This document shows positions 1-6,984 of a DNA stretch of 13,836 bases, piece by piece. Below the pieces are notes generated by a model. It ran no database searches, had not been told where the DNA came from, and worked only from the letters and a program-made list of their open reading frames with translations. Both the position numbers and the translations under genes were made by a program. Position 1 is the first letter of the stretch. Every line of letters begins with the position of its first letter. The stretch spans positions 1 to 13,836 of the forward strand of contig CAZWXI010000081.1 in the NCBI GenBank assembly GCA_964637845.1, in the 5' to 3' direction. The DNA is from PGYU01 sp964637845 (GTDB taxonomy: Bacteria; Bacteroidota; Ignavibacteria; Kapaibacteriales; UBA2268).

Positions 1-22
1 TTAATTTTATATCTTGTCTCTA

Positions 23-1531
23 TTAGGAAGGTCCTACTTCGAGGGCTACCATCTGGCTCCGATTCTGATATTTTACATTTAGGATAATTACGTCGCCTTC
101 CTTTTTGTTTTCGATTATCTTTTTGAATTCCTTGGGATTGCTAACGGGTTTGCGGTCCACTTCAGTAATTACCGCACGAGCCATCAATCCACGCTCTGCG
201 GCTTTGCTGAAGCGGGTAACATCAGTCACCAAAACACCCGATTTGACTTGGTATTCTTCCTTAATATCTTTAGTTACGGGCGAAATCGTAAATCCGAGAT
301 TCTCGAATTTAATCGGTTCATCAGCTTTTTGCTCGGGTTCGGAGCCTTTGCGAGGTGGTGATGTTGCTACTGCCATATCCTCCTCACGCGGTTTCAATGT
401 GACGGGGATGTTGATTTTCTTGTTATCTCTCCAAATAGTTAGATTAACTTTATCGCCGGCACGATAGAACACTATCCGACTCTGCAATTCGGACGGAGAA
501 TTTACTTCGCGTCCGTCAACTTCGAGAATTACATCTCCCTTTTCGATACCTGCAGATTTTGCGGCTCCGTCATCAACGAGGTCTTGCACTAAAACACCTT
601 GTACTTTGGGCAATCCAAGTCCGCGAGCAAATGTTTCATCGACATTTTGTATTATTACACCTATATAACCTCGGTTGATTTGTCCGTCGTCAATCAAATC
701 GTCAACCACGGCACGCATCAAATCCACGGGGATAGCAAATCCGTATCCCATAAATCCGCCAGTCTCGGTAGCAATTGCAGTATTGATACCAACGAGCGAG
801 CCGTTAATGTCGAAAAGTCCACCGCCACTGTTGCCGGGGTTAATTGCGGCATCTGTTTGAATGTAGTGTTCAATAGAATTTGGACCGCTTCTTACTCTTG
901 CACCGCGTCCTACAGCGCTGATGATGCCGCTTGTTACGGTATGGTTGAGACCAATTGGATTACCTACGGCAATTACAAGCTGACCGACTTTGAGATTATC
1001 CATATTGCCGAAGTGAGCGGCTGCGAGATTTTCGGCGCTGATTTTCAGCAAAGCTACGTCAGTCAGTGGGTCGCTACCTACAAGTTTAGCGACGTATTCT
1101 TTGTTGTCAATCGTTTGAACGCGTATGCCATTCTCTTTGGCATTGGCAATTACGTGATGATTCGTAACAATATAACCGTCTGACGAAACAACCACGCCTG
1201 AACCGCTGCCTCGTTGGCGGCGATGCTCGGGAATATCGAAAAATCTGTCGAAAAAGTTGTCCATGGGATTACTGCCTCTAAGGGCAACTTCTGCTTCGAC
1301 GCTAATATATACTACTGTCGGAAGTACTGCTTCGCTTGCCGCAACCAAAGTTCTATTGAGGACGACAGCGGCTTCGTCGGGATTAACCGGTGGTGCGGGA
1401 GCGCCGAGTTTGGTGTTCTCATCTGCGAAAAGTGATTTGAACGAACTGACGTTAAAATTTGACACCAACAAGACGCCCATAAATATCCCTATCCCGATCA
1501 TTAGTATGGATATTATTATAGACCTTTTCAT
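23..1531 (-). CDS. HtrA/DegP-family periplasmic serine protease (Do-like) with two PDZ domains
   Basis: This 502-residue protein is a trypsin-fold protease/chaperone expected to degrade misfolded envelope proteins. Residues 5-24 form a hydrophobic signal or membrane anchor after a basic start, so the enzyme acts outside the inner membrane. The protease domain (about 60-270) shows the full triad: His126 in TNHHV, Asp158 in DPLTDVALL and Ser235 in GNSGGG, so it should be active. PDZ1 spans about 290-380 and PDZ2 about 412-502; length and order match the DegP/DegQ/MucD family. The ATG at 1531 is preceded by AGGAG seven bases upstream, one of the few good ribosome-binding sites in the window. The gene is divergent from the lipoprotein gene at 1741. 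The family is certain; whether it is closest to DegP, DegQ or MucD cannot be said by eye, so no symbol is given. Confidence 0.95.
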   Translation of the reverse strand: MKRSIIISILMIGIGIFMGVLLVSNFNVSSFKSLFADENTKLGAPAPPVNPDEAAVVLNRTLVAASEAVLPTVVYISVEAEVALRGSNPMDNFFDRFFDIPEHRRQRGSGSGVVVSSDGYIVTNHHVIANAKENGIRVQTIDNKEYVAKLVGSDPLTDVALLKISAENLAAAHFGNMDNLKVGQLVIAVGNPIGLNHTVTSGIISAVGRGARVRSGPNSIEHYIQTDAAINPGNSGGGLFDINGSLVGINTAIATETGGFMGYGFAIPVDLMRAVVDDLIDDGQINRGYIGVIIQNVDETFARGLGLPKVQGVLVQDLVDDGAAKSAGIEKGDVILEVDGREVNSPSELQSRIVFYRAGDKVNLTIWRDNKKINIPVTLKPREEDMAVATSPPRKGSEPEQKADEPIKFENLGFTISPVTKDIKEEYQVKSGVLVTDVTRFSKAAERGLMARAVITEVDRKPVSNPKEFKKIIENKKEGDVIILNVKYQNRSQMVALEVGPS

Positions 1532-1555
1532 TTATTACTCCTATTATTAATTTTA

Positions 1556-1584
1556 AATCTAACTTATAAAAAAACGTTTTTCAA
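1556..1584 (-). promoter_or_regulatory. Possible sigma70-like promoter for the HtrA-type protease
   Basis: On the minus strand TTGAAA (plus 1579-1584) and TAGATT (plus 1556-1561) are separated by 17 bp and lie about 25 bp upstream of the protease start. The -35 matches TTGACA in five of six bases; the -10 matches only four of six. In such AT-rich sequence a chance match is quite possible. Confidence 0.25.
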
Positions 1585-1740
1585 ATTAAATTCTTGTTAC
1601 GCAATATAGACGAAAAATGTTAAATTATGTAATAAAACATAAGGACACAAAAATTATTTTTAGCTTCGATGAAACAAAATGATTTTGATTGCGTTTAAGC
1701 AAAAAATAAAATGTTTGATAATTTATTCAAAGGTCAATAT

Positions 1741-2526
1741 ATGAAAAGAATTCTGACTATTTTGCTTTTAGCGGCTTCGGCTCTGCTAATTTACTCTTGC
1801 TCTGAGGATAGCGGTACAAACAATACTTCCACCGGAGATATGTATATGATGAAAGAGGGGAACTATTGGGTTTACAACTCTGACGAATTAGATGAAGAGG
1901 GGCAGCACGTCGCAACAAGTATCGATTCGGTCGTAGTCACCCGAAAAACGAACAAATTGAATAAGGATTGCTTCGAACTAAAAGCCTATTCAGACGGTGT
2001 TCATGAGGGCAATACTTACCAATATTCTGAAGGAACTATTTTATACACTTTGCTTGAATCAATTTTACCCGAAGACGGTTTAGGACTTCCGTTCGGTAAT
2101 ATCGAAGAGCAATGGGTTAAGATTGCCGATATGAACAGTTCGCAATGGGTAATTTTCGAATTAGATTTAAAAGATGCCGAAATTGATTACGGCGGCGTCG
2201 AAGGTAAGTTGAGCGGTAAATTCAAAATCACGGGCAAAAAAGGCCACACAGTGATACTTGATTATGTTTTAGGTAAAAAAGAAACAGCTCAGGAATTCAT
2301 TACCGAAAACAGTGTCATAGGTAAACTCTCGCTTGCTCAACTCCCCGGCGTGACAATTGATATTGATTTCAAAATCGTTGCTCGCTCATATTTTGTTGCA
2401 GGCATCGGAATGGTTAGATCTGTCATGGAGCCGACGAAAATCGCCCTTAATACACCTATTGGAAAATATGAGCTCCCCGTTTCCGGTAGTAACGATAATT
2501 TAATCAGAACAAACGTCAAAAAATAA
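1741..2526 (+). CDS. Secreted lipoprotein of unknown function
   Basis: This 261-residue protein begins with a lipoprotein signal peptide: basic MKR, a hydrophobic stretch to residue 17, then IYSC with Cys20 as the expected lipidated residue, followed by an acidic/Ser/Thr/Asn linker (SEDSG). That places it on the outside of the inner membrane or on the outer membrane. The mature part is beta-rich in appearance and contains a GNYWVY segment near its start and an AGIGMVRSV segment near the end. I associate a similar arrangement (G.YW.Y early, GIG.V late) with uncharacterised FCB-group lipoproteins; this is recollection, not a search. I chose the ATG at 1741 because the signal peptide starts there and AAAGG lies eight bases upstream. 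The in-frame ATG at 1711 would put ten extra non-signal residues in front. It is divergent from the protease gene and convergent with the metalloregulator gene. No enzymatic motif is visible. Confidence 0.85.
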   Translation: MKRILTILLLAASALLIYSCSEDSGTNNTSTGDMYMMKEGNYWVYNSDELDEEGQHVATSIDSVVVTRKTNKLNKDCFELKAYSDGVHEGNTYQYSEGTILYTLLESILPEDGLGLPFGNIEEQWVKIADMNSSQWVIFELDLKDAEIDYGGVEGKLSGKFKITGKKGHTVILDYVLGKKETAQEFITENSVIGKLSLAQLPGVTIDIDFKIVARSYFVAGIGMVRSVMEPTKIALNTPIGKYELPVSGSNDNLIRTNVKK

Positions 2527-2535
2527 GATGTCATC

Positions 2536-2565
2536 AAAAAAAGGACTCGCAAGGGTCCTTTTTTT
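2536..2565. terminator. Bidirectional intrinsic terminator between convergent genes
   Basis: An A-tract (2536-2542) leads into the stem GGACTC (2543-2548), loop GCAA (2549-2552), the complementary arm GGGTCC (2553-2558, one G-T pair) and a T-tract (2559-2565). Because the A- and T-tracts mirror each other, the hairpin has a U-run whichever strand is transcribed. It sits ten bases after the lipoprotein stop and 59 bases beyond the stop of the metalloregulator gene, so it can end both transcripts. Confidence 0.85.
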
Positions 2566-2624
2566 AATACAGTAAGATTGTTCGATACATTGATTGAACT
2601 TACTACCGTATAGACATGAAAAAC

Positions 2625-3278
2625 TCAGGGCACATCGACGAAAATATTTCTTCCGACTTCATTGCCGACGATGTATTCTTTGCCACTGTATTTTATCGTC
2701 AACGGACCATTGAAAGGAGCTTTGGAAAGCACCGCAATATCAACCCCGGGTAATAATCCGACTTCCTCGAAATAAGCAACCATTTCGTGGTTGTCGTCGG
2801 CTATTCTTTTGATGATGTATTGCTTGTTCAATTCCGCATCAGTGAGCGGAAGAGCTTTGCTTACAGGTATTACACCGTCTTTCGATGGGATAGGATTGCC
2901 AAGCGGACTATACTCGGGGCGCCCGAGTAGGTCGTCAATACGCTCAACAAATTCATCGGAAACATAATGCTCCAAACGACAGGCTTCATCGTGGACTTTC
3001 GCAAGCGAAAATCCGAGAGATTCTTTCAGGTATAGTTCTAAAAGCCGATGGTGCCTCAGTATTTCGAGAGCTACCTTAGTGCCGTCTTCGGTCAGACGTA
3101 CGCCTTTGTATGAATTGTAATCCACCAATTTCATGGCGGCTAAACGCTTTAGCATGCCGGTTACCGACGCACCCGATATATCCAACTCTTTAGCGATTTG
3201 AGTTGTAGAAACGGCAGAAGTATTTTCCTGCAACTTATAGATTGTCTTCAAGTAATCTTGAACTGATTGACTTAACAT
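2625..3278 (-). CDS. DtxR/MntR-family metal-dependent transcriptional regulator
   Basis: This 217-residue repressor has the family's three parts: a winged helix-turn-helix (about 8-66, with the recognition segment SGASVTGMLKRL), a metal-binding and dimerisation domain (about 70-140), and a C-terminal SH3-like FeoA-type domain (about 145-217). Metal ligands can be aligned: His77, Glu81 and His96 correspond to the DtxR ancillary site (79/83/98), and Cys100, Glu103 and His104 to the primary site (102/105/106). The N-terminal ligand position is Asp8, as in Bacillus MntR, rather than DtxR Met10. The pairing of Asp8 with Cys100 leaves the preferred metal (Fe or Mn) open. It lies 89 bp downstream of feoB on the same strand, so it is probably co-transcribed and feeds back on the feo operon. 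The start is ATG without an obvious Shine-Dalgarno sequence. Family is certain; metal specificity is inference. Confidence 0.92.
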   Translation of the reverse strand: MLSQSVQDYLKTIYKLQENTSAVSTTQIAKELDISGASVTGMLKRLAAMKLVDYNSYKGVRLTEDGTKVALEILRHHRLLELYLKESLGFSLAKVHDEACRLEHYVSDEFVERIDDLLGRPEYSPLGNPIPSKDGVIPVSKALPLTDAELNKQYIIKRIADDNHEMVAYFEEVGLLPGVDIAVLSKAPFNGPLTIKYSGKEYIVGNEVGRNIFVDVP

Positions 3279-3329
3279 AGCTTTAAAAATTAAAATTTAA
3301 ACACAATGATTTACAATATTAAAATAACT

Positions 3330-3348
3330 AAAATTTATACTTACCTAA
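3330..3348 (-). promoter_or_regulatory. Possible DtxR-type half operator upstream of the regulator gene
   Basis: The minus strand reads TTAGGTAAG followed by TATAAATTTT. The left half matches the DtxR/IdeR consensus half TTAGGTTAG in eight of nine bases; the right half is poor, giving about 12 of 19 overall. It lies 52 bp or more upstream of the regulator start, in the feoB-regulator gap, so it could be an internal autoregulatory site. An AT-rich chance match cannot be excluded. Confidence 0.25.
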
Positions 3349-3367
3349 AATAAGATTTTTTTTACAA

Positions 3368-5314
3368 TTATCTAAATAAAAAATTCAAGATTATGAAATA
3401 AAATCTAAAAATCAGTGCTGACAAGGTCGCAACGATTACACTCAAGGCAGCTGAGCCAAGTGCCACTTTTGAGCCGAATTCCTTCCAAATGATGACAAAG
3501 GTGGTAAAACAAGGGAAATAGAAGGTTACAAAAGCTATGAAGGTCATTACTTGGGCTTGTGTCAAGGGTAAAAGCTCGAGTTTTTCCACTCCGAGCGCCT
3601 GATTTGCCATTACAAGAATTAATTCTTTTCTGAAAAATCCGAACACAAGAGTAGAACCCAGTTGCTCGGGGAGGTCCAAAATATAGTTCAGTATTGGAGC
3701 AAAGGCAATGTCAACATATTTCGAAATCTCGAAATATTCAATCCAACCGAGCAAAATGCTTCCCACAACTAAAAACGGCACTGCTTCTTTGAGAAATTCG
3801 ATTACTTTGTACCAAGTCTTTCTGAATGTCAAGCTGATTGGGGGCAATCTCAGCGTCGGGATTTCAAGTATAAGTCCGGTCGGCTTTTTAAGGAATTTCG
3901 AAATAAGTTTGCCATTAACGGCTATCACAATTAAAACAAATATAAAAATTGCTATCGCCGCAGGTGGTCCTGCAAATGCCGCCGTCAAAGCAAATATCAC
4001 CGCAATTCGAGCAGAGCAGGGGACAAAGGGTATAAGTATGCCGGTTAAAATCCTGTCGCGACTTGATTCGAGTATTCGTGTTGCGTAAATTGCTGGTACT
4101 GAGCATCCAACACCCATAATAAAGGCGGCGACTGATTTGCCGTGTAATCCGATTTTATGTATGGTATTGTCAATCAGAAAAGCCAATCTCGCCAAATATC
4201 CTGTATCTTCAAAAAATGATGTCAGTAACACAAGAGGCAGAAAATAAGGCAAGACAATGCCGATTGCCCCGGTTATGCCTTGAAAAGCACCATCAACGGT
4301 AAACCAAGTGAACATACTTGTTGCCTTCAATGGTTCATAAAGTCCTCCCAAGAAATCAAATGCGGGTTCTATAAGCTCGGCAAGGAAATTGCCTACATAA
4401 AAAATCGTTAAAAACATCAATGCAAAAAATATCGGTAACGATAGAAATCCAAGCTTGGGATGCATTATGAACCTGTCCAATCGTTCCATAAAGGATGATT
4501 TGTCCTTAGGGACAAATTGCGACGAGCTTTCGGCTATTTTCATCGCAATGTGGTGCCGCTCATAAGAAATCGCCTCATATGTATCAATATTGTGCTCTTG
4601 TTTGATTTCGTTTTCGATTCTTTTCAACTTTTCAGTGAATTTCGCATCGGTAGTAAATGGTAATAAATTGGTATTTTCAATAGCTTTAATCGCCCAAAAG
4701 TAATCGGCAATCAAATTCTTCGGTTTTACGGCTATGTCACTCAAAGTACCTTGCAATTCGTTGACATGCTGCTCTATGTGACGAGTATATTTAATCCGGT
4801 TGTGAGTGGGTTTGCCGGTGCGAATAATTTCGTAGCATTTAGAAGTAAGATTTTTGATGCCCTTCCCGTACAATGCAGAAATAGGCACAATTTGCAAGTT
4901 TAATTCTTTTGAAAGTTGCTCACGGTCTATTTCCAAGCCGCTGTGCTTGGCTTCTTCAAGCATATTAAGTGCCACGAGCATCGGAATACCGAGTTCGGTT
5001 AATTCAATTGTCATCTCCAAGCTTCGCACAAGGAGCGATGCATCAAGCACATTGATGATTAAATCAACGTGTTGAGTGGTCAGAAAGTCATAAGTTACTT
5101 TTTCGGCATTATCCGAATAGTTCAGCGAGTAAGTGCCGGGCAAATCAACAATTTTGTAATAATCGCCATAGACGTTTATTGTTGTCTCGGCAATTTGGAC
5201 GGTCGTTCCCGCAAAATTCGATGTAGAAGTCTTTATGTCCGACAGCACGTTGAACAGCGTACTTTTTCCGGCATTCGGTTGCCCGACGATAGCGATTGTC
5301 TTGTTATTTATCAT
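3368..5314 (-). CDS. feoB: Ferrous iron transport protein B (GTPase-coupled membrane transporter)
   Basis: FeoB moves Fe(II) across the inner membrane. The cytoplasmic G domain carries G1 GQPNAGKS (residues 11-18), a Thr-rich switch around 37-38, G3 DLPG (57-60) and a G5-like SALYGKG. G4 reads NMLE (117-120) where Asp is expected at the fourth position. A helical GDI-like region (about 170-265) follows, then a polytopic membrane part with the Gate motifs: GVGCSVPA, PFVPCSAR, and FFRKE later on, plus a YFPC segment near the C-terminus. At 648 residues it is at the short end of the family. I chose the ATG at 5314, which overlaps the feoA end by 11 bp and suggests translational coupling; an in-frame TTG at 5344 exists upstream but adds residues not seen in the family. 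It is the second gene of feoA-feoB-regulator. Confidence 0.97.
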   Translation of the reverse strand: MINNKTIAIVGQPNAGKSTLFNVLSDIKTSTSNFAGTTVQIAETTINVYGDYYKIVDLPGTYSLNYSDNAEKVTYDFLTTQHVDLIINVLDASLLVRSLEMTIELTELGIPMLVALNMLEEAKHSGLEIDREQLSKELNLQIVPISALYGKGIKNLTSKCYEIIRTGKPTHNRIKYTRHIEQHVNELQGTLSDIAVKPKNLIADYFWAIKAIENTNLLPFTTDAKFTEKLKRIENEIKQEHNIDTYEAISYERHHIAMKIAESSSQFVPKDKSSFMERLDRFIMHPKLGFLSLPIFFALMFLTIFYVGNFLAELIEPAFDFLGGLYEPLKATSMFTWFTVDGAFQGITGAIGIVLPYFLPLVLLTSFFEDTGYLARLAFLIDNTIHKIGLHGKSVAAFIMGVGCSVPAIYATRILESSRDRILTGILIPFVPCSARIAVIFALTAAFAGPPAAIAIFIFVLIVIAVNGKLISKFLKKPTGLILEIPTLRLPPISLTFRKTWYKVIEFLKEAVPFLVVGSILLGWIEYFEISKYVDIAFAPILNYILDLPEQLGSTLVFGFFRKELILVMANQALGVEKLELLPLTQAQVMTFIAFVTFYFPCFTTFVIIWKEFGSKVALGSAALSVIVATLSALIFRFYFIILNFLFR

Positions 5315-5552
5315 CAATATACTCAATATATATGCGTGAGGCAATGTCTTTGCCTATTGCAACGGGGGTTGAATTATTTGAAAGATTGGAGATTAATACG
5401 GGACCATTGCCGCCGCCGCCCTTCTTTTCGTAAATGCCCAGCGCATGAATACCCATGCTATGAAGTCTCAACTTGGATTCTCGCTCTGAATCAATAGCCT
5501 TGATTAGAAATTTCCTGTTGCTTACAGCATTTATTAAATTCAAATCTCTCAT
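5304..5552 (-). CDS. feoA: FeoA-family small iron-transport protein
   Basis: This 82-residue protein resembles FeoA, the SH3-like cytoplasmic partner of FeoB. Visible family features are the LHSMGI turn (about residues 31-36), a Gly-rich loop followed by GPVLI, and the terminal AIGKDIAS..IYIE pattern. Length is typical (75-90). It is the first gene of the iron operon; its stop lies inside the start of feoB, so the two are very probably translated in a coupled way. The ATG at 5552 lacks a clear Shine-Dalgarno sequence and is preceded by an A/T-rich leader containing two palindromic operator candidates. The sequence is divergent from E. coli FeoA, so assignment rests partly on position next to feoB. 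Confidence 0.88.
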   Translation of the reverse strand: MRDLNLINAVSNRKFLIKAIDSERESKLRLHSMGIHALGIYEKKGGGGNGPVLISNLSNNSTPVAIGKDIASRIYIEYIDDK

Positions 5553-5567
5553 AAAAAAACATAAATA

Positions 5568-5608
5568 TTAGAAATATCTAAGCACAAAATTAGATAAATC
5601 TAATCTAA
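5568..5608. promoter_or_regulatory. Tandem palindromic operator, candidate DtxR-family binding region for feoAB
   Basis: Two copies of the palindrome TTAGA-N4-TCTAA occur, at 5568-5581 and 5590-5603, with centres 22 bp apart, about two helical turns. The second continues to TTAGATAAATCTAATCTAA (5590-5608), which matches the DtxR/IdeR consensus TTAGGTTAGGCTAACCTAA at 14 of 19 positions by hand alignment. The sites are 16-56 bp upstream of the feoA ATG, where a repressor would cover the promoter. With a DtxR-family gene in the same operon, metal-dependent repression is the simplest reading; binding itself is inferred. Confidence 0.7.
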
Positions 5609-5636
5609 TAAACAAAGATAATTATAGAATTATTAA

Positions 5637-6857
5637 CTATTTTATGATTTGAGTCAGTTTGAATTGTGCGTCATCGAGTGCTTCTTTTGCGGTTTTCCTG
5701 CCGTATATTGCTTCTACTGCCGCATCTTCGATAATTGCTTCTATATCGAGCCATTTAGGATGAACGGGCGTCATTCGGGCATGTTCGAGTTGCTTCGAGA
5801 ATATCATTCTGTATGGATTGTTTTCATAAAATTCGTCGTTATAATAGGCATTATCAGCTGGAAATCCCGCTTCGATGACTTGCTTGCAGAACCTTAGTGC
5901 GTTCTTGCCGTCAGTCATGTATTTTATGAATTTTAGTGCAAGCTCGCGATTTTTCGTGTTACTGCTAATTGCTAAATATTCTCCGCCCGCAAATGATACT
6001 CCTGTATCTGAACTTTTCCCGGGGATAAGGGATACACTAAAATTAAGCGACGGGTTCTCATTTTTTATTTTTTCCAACAGCCATCCACCCGACACCCAAA
6101 GTCCGAGCTTACCTTCGGTGAAGCGAGAATCCAACTGCCTTTGCGTTTCAATAAGCCCGTTTCGGGAAAGTTCAACATACATTTCTATAGCTTCGATGTT
6201 CTCAGGCGAGTTAACAACAGGTTGCCCTTTTTCATTAAGGATATCGCCGCCGTAGGACCAGAAAAGGGATACTATTTTCTTATATTGCCTGTGTCTGTCA
6301 GATCCTGTAGCACCATATCCGTAAACTCCCTGAATATTATTGACAAGTTCTGCATATTCGAGAAGAGTTTTTGTGTCGTTTATTTTTGGTTCGCCGATTC
6401 CGGCTTTTGCAAGTAAGTCTTTGTTCACGAAAAGAACTCGCGTATCAACGATCCACGGTAAAGCATATATTTTGCCGTCCCAGAAAGACGGTGCGGTAGA
6501 AAAATCCACAAATCGAGAAATTTCGGCTTCATCGGTTGAAATTTCCGATAGTACGCCCGCGGATGAAAATTGTGCGACCCAGTCCGAGCCGAGTTCAAGT
6601 ACATCAGGAGCGGTCCCAGAATTAAATGCTGCGAACAATTTCGTCTTTCCGTCCGACCAACTTAGTTCGACTACTTCGACTTTGCAGTCAAATTCCCTTT
6701 CGAACTCATTTATGATTTCCTTGAGAACATTCCTTTGGTACGGCTCACTCCAAAAGTGCGAGAATACGATTTTCTTTTCCTTATCGGTACTTTTCTCGCT
6801 TCCTCCGCATGAGACAAGCAGGATTATAAATGTTGTAAAGGCTAAAATATTTCTCAT
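5637..6857 (-). CDS. ABC transporter solute-binding lipoprotein, family 1 (sugar-type), orphan
   Basis: This 406-residue protein is an extracellular solute-binding protein of the SBP_bac_1 (maltose/oligosaccharide) type. A short lipoprotein signal ends in LLVSC with Cys17 as the lipidation site. The family pattern is clear: an N-terminal beta strand with the HFWSEP segment, GTAPDVLELG, a V.TRVLFVNKDLL..AGI segment in the first lobe, a later SGGW, and the SFAGGEYLAIS segment typical of these proteins. No permease or ATPase gene lies in the window, so its partner transporter is encoded elsewhere or it has become a stand-alone binder. Its stop is 84 bp before feoA on the same strand, and an inverted repeat sits two bases upstream of its ATG. 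The substrate cannot be told by eye; sugar is the family default. Confidence 0.9.
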   Translation of the reverse strand: MRNILAFTTFIILLVSCGGSEKSTDKEKKIVFSHFWSEPYQRNVLKEIINEFEREFDCKVEVVELSWSDGKTKLFAAFNSGTAPDVLELGSDWVAQFSSAGVLSEISTDEAEISRFVDFSTAPSFWDGKIYALPWIVDTRVLFVNKDLLAKAGIGEPKINDTKTLLEYAELVNNIQGVYGYGATGSDRHRQYKKIVSLFWSYGGDILNEKGQPVVNSPENIEAIEMYVELSRNGLIETQRQLDSRFTEGKLGLWVSGGWLLEKIKNENPSLNFSVSLIPGKSSDTGVSFAGGEYLAISSNTKNRELALKFIKYMTDGKNALRFCKQVIEAGFPADNAYYNDEFYENNPYRMIFSKQLEHARMTPVHPKWLDIEAIIEDAAVEAIYGRKTAKEALDDAQFKLTQIIK

Positions 6858-6858
6858 G

Positions 6859-6878
6859 TTTAGATAAATTATTCTAAA
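6859..6878. promoter_or_regulatory. Inverted repeat upstream of solute-binding protein gene, candidate operator
   Basis: TTTAGA (6859-6864) and TCTAAA (6873-6878) form perfect 6-bp arms with an 8-bp A/T spacer, beginning two bases upstream of the solute-binding protein ATG. The first ten bases of its TTAGATAAAT arm and spacer are identical to the start of the second feoA site. A repressor here could block transcription of the gene. Overlap with the start region implies a very short leader. Confidence 0.4.
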
Positions 6879-6937
6879 ATAAACTTTAAAAATAACATTT
6901 TTTCCAGAACTGACTTTTTTTTGCTCGTTTTAGTGCT

Positions 6938-6945
6938 TAATTTTG
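6938..6945 (+). promoter_or_regulatory. TAnnTTTG motif upstream of pyrG
   Basis: TAATTTTG matches the Bacteroidota -7 consensus TAnnTTTG and lies 39 bp before the pyrG ATG. The nearest TTTG upstream (6920-6923) is only 14 bp away, shorter than the usual -33 spacing of about 19-21, so the promoter call is weak. Confidence 0.2.
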
Positions 6946-6984
6946 TTAATTTGCAAGAGTTTTTTGTAACAATTAAAATATAAA

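Noticed and set aside
599..1183. Long plus-strand open frame opposite the protease gene
   Set aside because: It is antisense to a gene with a full catalytic triad and PDZ domains and shows no domain of its own.
1570..1581. Perfect palindrome AAAAACGTTTTT in the protease promoter region
   Set aside because: A and T runs make it likely by chance, and no known regulator motif fits.
1675..1687. CAAAAT-G-ATTTTG palindrome upstream of the lipoprotein
   Set aside because: Single copy in very AT-rich sequence, with no second copy in the window to support an operator.
1711..1740. Upstream ATG for the lipoprotein
   Set aside because: It adds residues ahead of a complete lipoprotein signal, and the better ribosome-binding site is before 1741.
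3340..3360. CTTA..TAAG stem followed by a T-run, terminator-like on the plus strand
   Set aside because: Only four base pairs and no plus-strand gene upstream to terminate.
5315..5344. Longer FeoB start at 5344
   Set aside because: The codon is TTG, it overlaps feoA more, and FeoB proteins normally begin directly before the G1 motif; the ATG at 5314 fits better.
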